The notes under the pieces are model-generated. The model made no database searches. It was not told the DNA's origin and worked only from the letters and a program-made list of their open reading frames with translations. The translations under genes and the position numbers were made by a program. A stretch of 64,000 bases of DNA from Fuerstiella sp. (GTDB taxonomy: Bacteria > Planctomycetota > Planctomycetia > Planctomycetales > Planctomycetaceae): contig JABABI010000029.1 in assembly GCA_014238335.1 (NCBI GenBank), positions 1 through 64,000 of the forward strand, written 5' to 3'. Positions 37,928-48,300 of the stretch are shown here, in pieces. How positions within the stretch are numbered: the stretch's first letter is position 1; every line of letters begins with the position of its first letter.

Positions 37928-39012
37928 ATTCTCGCTGGCATGTAATCTTTGTCCTGCTGCTGCTCACCGGCGCTACAGGTTGTTCACGGTTTCGTGATCT
38001 GACGCGCCGCGACTATGCGCTGCTGCGAGACCCGTTTGTCAATCGGTTCAGTACCGACGACGATGTGGCCGACACGGCTGAGCCATTCGATGATGAAGAC
38101 ACCTCGGGACGTGTTTGGATAGACGACACGGCAACAGCCGCAGCAAATCATGACTTTTCCAATGAATTGAGAACGGAAAATTCACTTTTCGGAACGTCCG
38201 CCACGGCAGGCAGACTCGGCGAAATTCAAATCCAGGGATCGCCCAATGACGTCGCCCAGGCGAGCGGTCCATCCCTCTCGGATTTCATTGGTATGCGACC
38301 AGAGCAGCCCACGACAAAAATGGCGCCTTTGCCAAAACGACCTGACGTAAAAAGGAAAGTCGCTAAATTTGGCGTATTCGCCGAGAAGCGGACCGCATCC
38401 ATAGAAGAAACGGTAACGCCCGCTGACGTTAACAACGACTTCGCAGATTGGGCGTCCCTGCAGCACAAAAAATGGAACAGCGATGGGCCATCGCCGGCCG
38501 ATCACGTTCTCCCCGGGCAGATACGGCAGGTCAGTCAGACCGTAAAAACGCCAGCGACTGACGACGGTCTCCCGACGCTGCCGTCACCCGACTTGGCAGG
38601 TTTCGGAACTGATGTGACGGACAAAGTCACACCCTTGACTGCCCCGTCACGATCTCAAAACACGACCACTAGTCCGCCCATTGGAAGTGAAAACCCTTTT
38701 CCCGGAACAACATCAGCACGCAACTCCACGACGCCGTCACAGACGACAATTCCGCCGCCAAAACTCGACTTAGCTGCTCCGACGGCGAGCTCTAACGCAC
38801 ACGTCCTCAGACAGCAACCACGGCCCCCTGTATTCGATTCACCCGCTAAGCGGTCGGAGACGACACCCGATCCTTTTGTGAATTTCAACAAATCGAGGAC
38901 TGCTGCAGGCGGCACGTTTGCAGAGCCCAGTAAAGCCGCGACCAGCGGATCGGTGGACTCGACCTTTCACTTTGATACGGGCTGGAAGCCGTCCAATCTA
39001 ACGCGCCCATAG
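37924..39012 (+). CDS. Proline/threonine-rich lipoprotein of unknown function
   Basis: A 362-residue protein with a lipoprotein signal: hydrophobic VIFVLLLLTGATG followed by the lipobox Cys (residue 20, TGCSRF). The mature N-terminus contains LTRRDYALLRDPFVNRF. The remainder is long, disordered-looking and rich in Pro, Thr, Ser and Asp, without a recognised domain. The start ATG 37924 is favoured by GGAGGAG at 37912-37918 and by the signal peptide; an in-frame start at 37888 would put 12 polar residues first. It appears to be the last gene of the set starting at 36574. Confidence 0.7.
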   Translation: MNSRWHVIFVLLLLTGATGCSRFRDLTRRDYALLRDPFVNRFSTDDDVADTAEPFDDEDTSGRVWIDDTATAAANHDFSNELRTENSLFGTSATAGRLGEIQIQGSPNDVAQASGPSLSDFIGMRPEQPTTKMAPLPKRPDVKRKVAKFGVFAEKRTASIEETVTPADVNNDFADWASLQHKKWNSDGPSPADHVLPGQIRQVSQTVKTPATDDGLPTLPSPDLAGFGTDVTDKVTPLTAPSRSQNTTTSPPIGSENPFPGTTSARNSTTPSQTTIPPPKLDLAAPTASSNAHVLRQQPRPPVFDSPAKRSETTPDPFVNFNKSRTAAGGTFAEPSKAATSGSVDSTFHFDTGWKPSNLTRP

Positions 39013-39057
39013 CTGAGTGCCAATCATGGAATTCAGCTTCTGACGTTGCTGCACGTT

Positions 39058-39241
39058 GGCCAACAAAGTACTGCTGGCTGGTGGACGGACCCGCCAGAGC
39101 CTCAATCCGGCTACACGGCACAGACAATCGGCTCACCACCAGAGCTGCTCGCGTGGTCCCCCCAGGATTTCCATGGCCGTGATGTTGGCTGAGGTGCCAG
39201 TCATAGCGTCGCGCCCCGGATACGCACCCGGCCAACAAAGT
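39058..39241. repeat. 12-bp direct repeat pair
   Basis: GGCCAACAAAGT occurs at 39058-39069 and again at 39230-39241, inside the 286-base gap between the convergent lipoprotein and DUF1552 genes. The flanks (TACTGCTGG and TGTGCAGCAACTGCTG) also share a loose resemblance. No element is recognised between them. Confidence 0.4.
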
Positions 39242-39298
39242 TGTGCAGCAACTGCTGACAGACAGGACGCTCACGAAGAACGTTAAACCAGCCGTGGC

Positions 39299-40624
39299 CT
39301 ATAACAGATTCACCTGTTCGGTGCTGTCGCCGAGTTCGCCGATGTCAGCACCGACGCCATGAGCCATCGCCAGCAACAGGTTGTTCAGTGGCGTTTCGTT
39401 GGGGTGATGAACCGCGCGACCTGTTTTGACACTTCCACCGCCTCGTCCTGCAACAACAATCGGAAGGTCGTGGTGATCATGTCTGTTGGCATCAGAAATT
39501 GCACTCCCGTACAGAATCATGCTGTTGTCCAGAAGATTACTGTCACCTTCCTGTACGGCCTTCATGCGCGTTAGAAATTCCGCGAACTGTTCAGCGAGGT
39601 ACTTATCAATTTTCGCAATCTGTGCTATCTTCTCCTCATCGTCGCGATGATGTGACAACTGATGATGGCCCCCTATCACGTCTACTTCGCGGTAAGTTCG
39701 GTTGCAGCCGGCGTCTCCAACCATGAACGTTGCAATTCTTGTGGAATCTGTCTGAAACGACAGCAGCATGATGTCGTACATCAGACGCAGATGTTCTGAG
39801 AGTTCTGCCGGCACACCTGCGGGAAGGTTGACCTCAGGAATATCCTTGGGGCGCAGATGATTGGCCCGATCAATTCGCTGTTCAACTTCACGCACGCTGG
39901 TAAAGTACTCGTCCAGTTTCTGACGGTCAGTTCCACCGAGTTTATCCTGCAGGCGTCCGGCGTCTTCAGAGACAAAGTCCAGAATGCTTTTGCGGAACCG
40001 TTGACGGCGTTCCTGCGTGGCGGCGGCTTCTCGACTGCCGAATATTCTTTCGAACGCAAGACGCGGGTTGATTTCCTTCGCCGTTGGTGTGTTCGGCGAC
40101 TTCCAGCTGATGTTTGTGGAATAGGCACAACTGTAGCCCGAATCACAGTTGCCGGCATTTCGCCCACGTTCGATTCCCAGTTCCAGTGATGGTAATCGTG
40201 TTTGGTCACCGATCAGCTTCGCGGCCGCCTGATCGGCGGAAATGCCGACTTCGATATCCGCGCCGGCTGTCTTTCTTGGTTGTGCCCCGGTGAGAAACGC
40301 ACTTGCATTGCGTGCATGGTCACCGCCACCGTCACCGTTCGCTCGCGCGTGGTGCTGAGTCAGCCCGGTCATAACCAGAAGATCACTCTTATGTGACTCT
40401 AACGGCTTGAGTGATTCCCCCAGCTCAAACTCAGTGCCTTCGCCGTCTGGCTTCCAGCGATCCATAATCGCACCGTTCGGAAAAAACACGAATGCCATGC
40501 GCGTCGGAGCAACCGCCGCCGTTGAGGCCGCCGAAGCGGCATGCATGATGTTGAGAAATGGCAGCGACAGCGCCGTGCCGGTACCACGAAGGACAGTTCT
40601 GCGGTGGATGTAAGTGGATTTCAT
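39299..40624 (-). CDS. DUF1552 family protein
   Basis: A 441-residue exported protein with a twin-arginine-like leader (HRRTVLRGTGTALSLPFL). DUF1552 features include RMAFVFFPNGAIMDRWKPDG, MTGLTQHHARANGDGGGDHA, SAFLTGAQPRKTAGADIEVG, SLELGIERGRNAGNCDSGYS and the C-terminal DLPIVVAGRGGGSVKTGR. The family resembles DUF1501 and typically accompanies a DUF1592-type cytochrome protein. That partner lies 83 bases upstream on the same strand. Function unknown. Confidence 0.9.
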   Translation of the reverse strand: MKSTYIHRRTVLRGTGTALSLPFLNIMHAASAASTAAVAPTRMAFVFFPNGAIMDRWKPDGEGTEFELGESLKPLESHKSDLLVMTGLTQHHARANGDGGGDHARNASAFLTGAQPRKTAGADIEVGISADQAAAKLIGDQTRLPSLELGIERGRNAGNCDSGYSCAYSTNISWKSPNTPTAKEINPRLAFERIFGSREAAATQERRQRFRKSILDFVSEDAGRLQDKLGGTDRQKLDEYFTSVREVEQRIDRANHLRPKDIPEVNLPAGVPAELSEHLRLMYDIMLLSFQTDSTRIATFMVGDAGCNRTYREVDVIGGHHQLSHHRDDEEKIAQIAKIDKYLAEQFAEFLTRMKAVQEGDSNLLDNSMILYGSAISDANRHDHHDLPIVVAGRGGGSVKTGRAVHHPNETPLNNLLLAMAHGVGADIGELGDSTEQVNLL

Positions 40625-40707
40625 CAGTGATATTTTACCTGAATTCCAAACCGAAGAGGATTCGGCCAGCCGATGGGGCTGTGGTGAGGAAACACTGAAC
40701 TTCTGAA

Positions 40708-43476
40708 CTACGGTGCCAAACCGCCTGGCTGATTTTCTGCAGCTGACGTGGTCACTGCACTCTTCTTTAAGAAGGGATCGGAAAGAACAATGGCCTCAAC
40801 CAACGCCGAGAAACGATTGCCGCGTTTATGCAGCTGTTCCAGACACTGGTCGACGGCACATTTGTCGTAATACTCGGTACCACGCCCAACGGCGTATACT
40901 AACATTTTCTCAGACATTGTGCGAAAGAAATCTTCTCGCCGATTCCGCACGATTGCGATCAATTGCAATGGCCCGTTAAAGGATTCCCCCGACGGCAGGC
41001 TGCCGGAGGCATCAATTGCTCTGCCTTCATGCTCGGTCCGCCACTGTCCGACGGCATTGAAGTTTTCGAATCCCAGTCCCAGAGGGTCCATCAGTTGGTG
41101 GCAGGCAGCGCAACCTGGATCTTCACGATGTTTCGTCAGCTGTTCCCGCAGAGTTGCGTCCGGCGCCGCCTTTGCAGTTTCTTCCAGTTCCGGAACACCA
41201 GGCGGTGGCGGTGGCGGAGCCTCACCGAAAATGTTTTCCATAATCCACTTGCCTCGTTTAACGGGGCTGGTGCGATCGGGATTGGAAGTCAGCGTCAGAA
41301 TGCTGGCGTGGGTCAGCACCCCCGAGCGGTGCGTGTCGGCCAATGATACCCGCTCAAATTCATTTGACTCGATTCCATTGATTCCATAGTGTTCGGCCAG
41401 ACGGCTATTGACGAACGTAAAATCAGCCGACAGCAGATCTTCGATACTGCGATCTTCCAGCATGACCGTTCGAAACAGCAGCTCCGTTTCCTGTCGCATA
41501 TCACGCTTCAGTTCGTCGTTGAAGGATGTGAACACGTCGGTGTTTGGACTGACGTCTTCCAGGTTTCTCAGATTGAGCCATTGCGCCGCAAAATTGTCCA
41601 CCAGAGCTTCAGCACGATCGTCATGCAGCATTCTGTCAACCTGTTGCCGCAGCGTGTCCGGGTTTCCCAACTCATTCTGACGAGCCAGTTCAAACAGTTC
41701 GTCGTCCGGCATGCTGCTCCACAGAAAATACGACAACCTCGACGCCAGCTCGAAATCATCAAGTCGCCGCTCTGACTGACCAGGTTCCGGCTCACTTTCC
41801 AGACGAAACAGAAAGTCTGGCGCGACCAGCATTGCCTGCAGCGCCATGAACAGCCCCGTGTCATAGGTCTCTTCCATGTCATCGACGGCCATCCGAACCA
41901 AAAGCGCGTAACGATTCAACTGATCTTCCGTTACCGGCCGCCGAAATGCTCTGTCTAGAATTGGCTGCAGGACCTGTCGCGCGGCCGCTGTTACGTCCAG
42001 CTCTTTGCCAGGGCGAGCCGTGACAAAACGCTTGTGTACCTCGGGGTACTTGACAATTCCTCCGCCGATGGGGCCGTGCACAGAAATACTGCGAACAGCA
42101 AAATTGCGATCTTTTCCGGCGTCGGGATCATAGGCGTCATTCAGAAATGCGGCGGCAAGCCGAACACTTCCCGCTTCCAGCCGAACCCGATGCAGAAATG
42201 TCTCGTCCGTCTTATGCTTCTGCACATCAAATTCGCCCAGCGAATCCTTTCCATGGCGAAGGGCAAATCTGGCCCGCTCTTCTTCCATCTGTGTGGCACT
42301 GGCGATCACGCGAATTTCATAATCGCCGGTTGCTGGAAGATCAACGATACCAAAAATTTCGCCGTTCGAAGGCAACCAGCGTGAACCTCCGGACATTCTG
42401 CCACCCTGGAGTTGGTCCGCAGGCATTGTGAGTGACAAAGGCCGTGAATAGTCGGTCGTGTCAATGACGGCGTCCGCAACCTGTTCGGCTGCATTAAGAT
42501 ATTTTTCCAGCAACAACGGGGGCAGCGACAACACGTCACCAATGTTGTCAAAACCTTCGCCTACGTCGTCCGCCGGAAAGTCATTGGCGGGTGTCAGATC
42601 AATGCCGAACAGATCCTGAATTGTATTATTGTATTCCGCCCGATTCAGACGCTGGACGGCCGGTCGGCCGGGGTTGTATACCAGTGTACAGTCAAAATTA
42701 TTCAATTCATCGTACAGAAACTCAGCAACCTGCTGCTGTTCGTCCATCGCGGGACGAGGGTCATGGTCGGCCGGCGGCATCGCACCGGCTTTGACCATTC
42801 GATAAACGCGCTGCCACGTTTTCCGTTCGTCCAGCAACTGGTCCACGGATTGCAGTTTGTGAACCGCGATATCCCCTTCCTGCGTATCCGCTCCGTGGCA
42901 GTCTGTGCAATATTTGGAGAAAAACGGAAGAACCACTCGCTGAAGAGTCTGCGTACGTGCAGCTTTCTGCTGTTCGCGTTGCTGAGCAGCTGACTCCGCT
43001 TCGCTGTCAGCTGCAACAGGGTTTTGCAGGCTCACGAGGATAGCGCCGAAAGCGTCGTTACTGGCCACAAACCTCTGAGGGCCACTGGCAACGGCTCCCC
43101 CCCGCATCACAGACCAGAGCCCCATGAGAACAACGCTCACGGACATCACGCCACCAAAAACAACGAGTACCAGTTGCCATTTCGATGCCTGGGACTTCGA
43201 CTTCCGACCGGCCGAAACCACCTTCGTGGGCGTCGCCCGGGGCACGATTTTTTCTGCAGATCTTCCGGTGCTTCGTGCAGTCCGTTTGGCAACCTCGCTG
43301 GAGCAGGACGTCCGCAAGGATACCGAAGAATGACAGGCGACTTCGGTGTTTGTAAGACGAACCGGTGAGTCGCATCCGTCCGACGGACAGCGCACAACAG
43401 CTCCGAGAAATCGATCCTCAACTCGGAAACGAAATCCACAGGCGGTACATTGAAAGGAAGTTGTGGCAGGCAACAT
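40708..43476 (-). CDS. DUF1587/DUF1592/DUF1588/DUF1585 protein with zinc-ribbon and membrane anchor
   Basis: About 922 residues. It begins with a zinc-ribbon-like module (FQCTACGFRFRVEDRF and VVRCPSDGCDSPV), then a basic Ser-rich linker and one membrane span (about residues 95-118, LVLVVFGGVMSVSVVLMGLW). The exported part has a cytochrome-type CTDCH motif, LNRAEYNNTIQDLFGIDL (DUF1587), DUF1592 with LSYFLWSSMPDDELF, DUF1588 with GVLTHASILTLTSNPDRTSP and a terminal DUF1585 with GRGTEYYDKCAVDQCL. Relatives usually start with a plain signal peptide, so the N-terminal module is unusual. The frame is open to 43518; ATG at 43474-43476 is preferred but the upstream start is possible. Probably in operon with the DUF1552 gene. 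Confidence 0.88.
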   Translation of the reverse strand: MLPATTSFQCTACGFRFRVEDRFLGAVVRCPSDGCDSPVRLTNTEVACHSSVSLRTSCSSEVAKRTARSTGRSAEKIVPRATPTKVVSAGRKSKSQASKWQLVLVVFGGVMSVSVVLMGLWSVMRGGAVASGPQRFVASNDAFGAILVSLQNPVAADSEAESAAQQREQQKAARTQTLQRVVLPFFSKYCTDCHGADTQEGDIAVHKLQSVDQLLDERKTWQRVYRMVKAGAMPPADHDPRPAMDEQQQVAEFLYDELNNFDCTLVYNPGRPAVQRLNRAEYNNTIQDLFGIDLTPANDFPADDVGEGFDNIGDVLSLPPLLLEKYLNAAEQVADAVIDTTDYSRPLSLTMPADQLQGGRMSGGSRWLPSNGEIFGIVDLPATGDYEIRVIASATQMEEERARFALRHGKDSLGEFDVQKHKTDETFLHRVRLEAGSVRLAAAFLNDAYDPDAGKDRNFAVRSISVHGPIGGGIVKYPEVHKRFVTARPGKELDVTAAARQVLQPILDRAFRRPVTEDQLNRYALLVRMAVDDMEETYDTGLFMALQAMLVAPDFLFRLESEPEPGQSERRLDDFELASRLSYFLWSSMPDDELFELARQNELGNPDTLRQQVDRMLHDDRAEALVDNFAAQWLNLRNLEDVSPNTDVFTSFNDELKRDMRQETELLFRTVMLEDRSIEDLLSADFTFVNSRLAEHYGINGIESNEFERVSLADTHRSGVLTHASILTLTSNPDRTSPVKRGKWIMENIFGEAPPPPPPGVPELEETAKAAPDATLREQLTKHREDPGCAACHQLMDPLGLGFENFNAVGQWRTEHEGRAIDASGSLPSGESFNGPLQLIAIVRNRREDFFRTMSEKMLVYAVGRGTEYYDKCAVDQCLEQLHKRGNRFSALVEAIVLSDPFLKKSAVTTSAAENQPGGLAP

Positions 43477-43870
43477 GAAGCGATGGCGTAATGCGGCGGG
43501 GGAGTTGCATCCTGTCAAATGGAGCGTTGTTAATACGGCGAATGCAGGTCAGCATGCCGTGCGTGGTATTCTAGCGTACAGGATGTTGTATTCCAGCAGA
43601 CTTAACTAACTGAAGTCCAGAGTCCGGCATTGGTCACAACGCTTTGCAGCGGTTGCACCGCTGTTCTGCTTCACTCCATCAGCAGCATTCCCGGAGGCTC
43701 TGAAGACTGGATGTTCCTGCAGTTTGAACTCGCGGTGGCCGTTAGGGCGCCCCCGCTGGCACGTCACGATTCTACGCGCAGCATTGACGCGGGGGTCGCG
43801 GGGGTCAAAATGGCGGCAGTGTCGACAATCCGAATGGACGGCGTTTCTTCCTGCAGTCGGGCGAATTTCA
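43477..43870. other. Divergent intergenic region
   Basis: This stretch of about 390 bases lies between the DUF1592-type gene and the ceramidase-like gene and should contain both promoters. The plus-strand frame of the ceramidase-like gene is open through its right part (from 43724) but has no homology there. Nothing else is recognised. Confidence 0.4.
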
Positions 43871-45274
43871 ATGCGATATTTACTGTGTGTGCTGATAATT
43901 CTTGCGGGCCACCATTGCGAAGCAGGGGATCTGCAGGCTGGCGCCGCAGCAATCGATGTCACTCCGTTGAATCTACCGGTGTCGATGACTGGCAGTTTTC
44001 AGGATCGCAAGGCCACCGGGGTCCACGACCGACTCCACGCCAGGAGCCTTGTGCTGGCGGACGGCAAGACACGATTCGCGTTTGTCATCATCGACAGCTG
44101 TCTGATCCCCAGAGACATTCATGACACCGCGAAGGAAGTCGCGTCACAGCGGACCGGCATTCCCACGTCCCGGATTCTGACGGCGTCCACTCATACTCAC
44201 ACCGCACCGACCGCGTTAAAAGCGGCACAGTGTTCTCCCGACCCGAAGTATCTTACCTACCTCACAAAGCAGATTGCACAGGCGGTTGTCGTGGCAAATG
44301 ATCGGCTGCAGCCAGTTGAAGTCGGATGGGGTGTCGCCACAGCGCCCGATCAGATTAACAATCGGCGGTGGTTCATCAAACCGGAGGCCATGACGGCGAA
44401 TCCCTTCGGTCGCACGGACGACCTTGTCCGCATGAATCCACCTCGCGGAACAGGACTTCTGATTCGACCGGCTGGCCCCGTGGATCCTGACGTCACGTTC
44501 CTGAGCGTCCGTTCGCCAGATGGTGCGGCGATTTCGTTACTGGCAAACTACGGGCTGCACTACGTCGGCGGCATTGCCCCCGGGCAGCTGTCGGCGGACT
44601 ATTTCGGCGCGTTCGCGCGACAGATCGGGACTCGACTAAACGGCGGAAAAAACTTTGTCGGCATCATGTCGAATGGGGCCAGTGGCGACGTCAACAACTA
44701 CGATTTCCTCAATCCACGTCCGCGGGCCGCACCCTATGAACGCATGGAGAGTGTCGCGGAGATCGTTGCAAATCGAGTTCATGATATTCACGGATCCGTG
44801 CGATTTACGAGCGAAGCCGTACTGCGCGCATCTGAGCGAAAGATCACACTGGGCGTACGAAAACCTGACGAAGCCGAACTGAAACGGGCTCGCCAGCTGT
44901 TTGACAATGCTGCTGATCCACTGCGGCTGAACATGGAAGAATTGTATGCCCAGGAATCCATCCGACTGCACCAGGCCGCTCCGACGGTGCAGATAATACT
45001 ACAGACAATTGCAGTAGATGAACTGGCGATCGTTGCCATTCCCTGTGAGGTATTTGCGGAGATCGGTATTGAGATCAAACGTCGCAGCCCGTTCCGAACG
45101 ACATTTGTGATCGCACTGGCGAACGGCTACAACGGTTACCTGCCCACGCCTCAGCAGCATGCTCTTGGCGGTTACGAAACCTGGCGATCGGGCTGGAGCT
45201 ACCTGGAAACAGAGGCGTCCACCACGATCACAGAAAACACACTGCAGATGCTGAAGTCACTTCGTAACAACTGA
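43871..45274 (+). CDS. Exported neutral/alkaline ceramidase-like protein
   Basis: A 467-residue protein with a signal peptide (MRYLLCVLIILAGHHCEA). The fold-defining N-terminal region reads LQAGAAAIDVTPLNLPVSMTG, followed by the metal-binding stretch STHTHTAPT, a second His in NYGLHYVGG, and IMSNGASGDVNN. These match the N-terminal domain of neutral/alkaline ceramidases, zinc amidases that cleave the amide of ceramide. Planctomycetes carry many such proteins and their true substrates are unknown, so ceramide should not be assumed. The start ATG 43871 is set by the signal peptide. Monocistronic. Confidence 0.82.
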   Translation: MRYLLCVLIILAGHHCEAGDLQAGAAAIDVTPLNLPVSMTGSFQDRKATGVHDRLHARSLVLADGKTRFAFVIIDSCLIPRDIHDTAKEVASQRTGIPTSRILTASTHTHTAPTALKAAQCSPDPKYLTYLTKQIAQAVVVANDRLQPVEVGWGVATAPDQINNRRWFIKPEAMTANPFGRTDDLVRMNPPRGTGLLIRPAGPVDPDVTFLSVRSPDGAAISLLANYGLHYVGGIAPGQLSADYFGAFARQIGTRLNGGKNFVGIMSNGASGDVNNYDFLNPRPRAAPYERMESVAEIVANRVHDIHGSVRFTSEAVLRASERKITLGVRKPDEAELKRARQLFDNAADPLRLNMEELYAQESIRLHQAAPTVQIILQTIAVDELAIVAIPCEVFAEIGIEIKRRSPFRTTFVIALANGYNGYLPTPQQHALGGYETWRSGWSYLETEASTTITENTLQMLKSLRNN

Positions 45275-45312
45275 AGCCGCAGCGGCATTACTCAACCCGG
45301 CAGAAACTCTGT

Positions 45313-48300
45313 TCAGGCGGCCTGCTGCCGTCGCTGTTTTCGGGACAATCGTTTCGAGTTGTCGGGCTCGGTGCCTTCTGAGGAATGGCTGTCGTCGGTC
45401 GAAGGTTTCTTCGCTTTGGGACGCACGACCGGTTCCAAAGATGCGGGCTGATAACGGGCGACGAGCACTAACAGCGGTGGCAGCAGAATCAAAGCGACGG
45501 CCAGACATGAGGCGATACCCATCGCGAGCACGATGCCCACACTCTTAAGTCCCTGATGGGCGGCAATCATCAGGCTGCCGAAACCAACAATGGACGTTAG
45601 CGATGTCAGCAGGACTCCGTTCACCGTGTCACCGGAAGGCGAATATTCCTTGGCGCCATCAGCCAGCTGACGGCGGTAGTCGTGGACCATGTGGATGCCA
45701 TCGTCCACTCCGATCCCCAGCACCAGCGGCAGAACGATCAGATTGATCGGGTTGAAGTCGACATTCAGCAACGCCATTAGTCCCAGCAGAATGAGTCCGC
45801 CTCCGACTGGAGGCACCATGGCCAGCAGAGTGTCCCGCAGGTTCCGCACGTCAAATACGGTTGCGATAAACGCCACCATCGAAAGATAAATGGCCACCAG
45901 CATGTGTGGATCAAGACTGGTTGCACGCTGCATCGCGGTGTACACCACGGAACCCACGACCAGCATGGGGGGAACTATGGTCAGCAGCTTCTGGCCGGGC
46001 CGCAGAAAGTCGAACAGCAGGAACAACGCAATGGCGGCCACCGAGTAGATCGCAATTGTTGTATAACATTCCTTCATCTTGTTGGCAGAATCAAAGTTCT
46101 GTACGGGCACACCGGTGATGGATGGGTCCACGGTTCGCAGATCTTTGACAAAGGACGCCAAAGCATCCTGATTCCAAATGCCTCGTTTCGGATAGACCTT
46201 CATGAGCCAGAGTTCCCGGTCACCGTCAGCTCGCAGATAACGATCACGCCATACGACCGGAAGATCCTGGTGGCTCACTGGCTCCAGCGAGGTCGCACGG
46301 GCAACCTGGTGAAATTCTTTCAGCAAAGAGCTGACCATTAGATTCTGGTACGCTTCAATTACGGCCGCCTGCTGACTGGATGAAAGTGCCGCCAGCCGAT
46401 TAAGAAATTTGTCGAGAGTGTCAGCGGCATGCTGCGCTTCCAGATTTCGTGAGGCTTTCAGTGATTTGTACAACTGGTCGATGCTCTTTCCGACGGGTAT
46501 TGGATTAGATGTGGTAAATGTGGGTGTCTTCGTCGGGAGATTCGTTAATTGCGCCGCCAGGGTTCGAATTAATTTCTGTTGATGAGCATTCGGAGGATCA
46601 GGTATTTTGCTGGAAAGATCCGTTACTCGCCCAACGGTGGGAAGGGCCATGAACTGCGTTCTTAGTTCATCCACAGCGGACTTGGAATCCGCCAGAGCAA
46701 CCGCATAAAGCAACGAATCATCTGAATCTGCCAACGTTCTTTCTGCACGGACGGATGGCAAATTATTGTCCTGCAAAGCCATCAGGTTGCCATCGTAGTT
46801 GACATGCCAGTGCAACTGTCCGTCCTGATAGCTGGCCGCCTGCCGGACAGTGGCTCCGATGGCGACGACCGCCACAACGATGGCTGTCAACGGATAACTG
46901 GCGACTGCGACTCGCCAAAATTTGCCCGACCTGGGTTCCGGCAGGTCTTCAATGTCGACGCGTTCATCAGACAAAGCGATCAGTGCAGGAAGGAAGGTAA
47001 ACGTCAGCAACGCACAGACCATAATTCCACTGGCAGAAATAAGGCCCAATTCCGCCAGGCCGGGATATCCAGTCAGTGTAGCGCTGCCGAAAGCGATTGC
47101 TGTCGTCGCGGCCGATGTCAGAATTCCACTGCCGACCGACGTGCCGGTCAGCACCAGCGACTCATCCATCTCGTACAGCTCCTGTCGCAGGAACAGGTAG
47201 CGAGTCACAAAGTGTATTCCGAAATCGACGCCCAGGCCGATCATGATCGCCGCAAAACAAATGCTCAGAATATTGAGGTGGCCGACAGCAAGGGTCGCCA
47301 GTCCGAACGTCAGAACCAGCGCCAGTACCAGCATAATCAGAACCAGGACAGGATGCCGCAGCCCTCGCAGTCCGAACGCCAGAAGGAAGCCGACAGCAGC
47401 GAACGCGATCAGGGCCGCGTTAATCATGTCCCGCCCGGAACGCTGCAATTCATCATATTCAAGGGCGGGAATACCCGTCGCCGACAGCTGCAGGTCCGGA
47501 GCCAGCTGACCATACTCTTTTGATAACTCTGCAAGGTGCTCGCGAAGACGCCTGATGGCCGCCGCACTGCCGTCAGTGGCAGAATCTCTGACCACAGGCA
47601 GGACGTGCAGCATGCCGACACTGCGATCGTCATTCATCAGGTATGCCAGATCGCTGTCTTCAGCGGAGTGTTCAATTTCTGCGTCGACAATCTCCGGCCA
47701 CGGTGATTTGAAGCTGCCACTGTTAACGACAGCGTCCGAGGCATTAACGGGCAGAAAATGATCCAGGCTGGCGGCAAAACGTTCCGCGTAGCGGGTCGCT
47801 GCTGCTGTCCTGCCTTCACTGTTCGCGGCATGAACGCTGCGCTGCAGCTGGTTGGAAAGTCTTTCGACACGCAGCAGATCCCATTGTTCCTCTCGCAGAA
47901 TCGGATCGAAACTGTGCACACGTCGGATCGCTGACTGCAGCTGTTCCGTAGTAAGATACTGCAACCCCTTGCGTCGCAATGCCGACTGGTCAACTCGATA
48001 AAGAACGTGGGAAAACAGTTCGGGCTCGCGCTCAAGTCGCGTCCCAAGCTGACTCAGTACGGTTTGAATGAGCTGTGGATTCGGTCCGTCAGTTTCGACA
48101 ACGACAACCAGGTCCGCCTCGTCGCCAAACGCCCGATTGTAGTCCTGCCATGCCTGGTCGGGGCCGAGCAGGTGAGACCGACTGCTTTTGAGTTTCAGGT
48201 CCGAAACCGTAACGCCAACAGCTGCGCAGCCAAGGAAGACCATGAGCCACAGCACAAGTCGCGGCCGGCGCGCAGAATGACCGACGATGCTGCCGACGCA

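Noticed and set aside
46804..47523. 240-codon plus-strand frame inside the RND transporter gene
   Set aside because: Its composition is Gln/Arg/Asp-rich shadow sequence of membrane-helix codons; the RND gene on the other strand is unmistakable.
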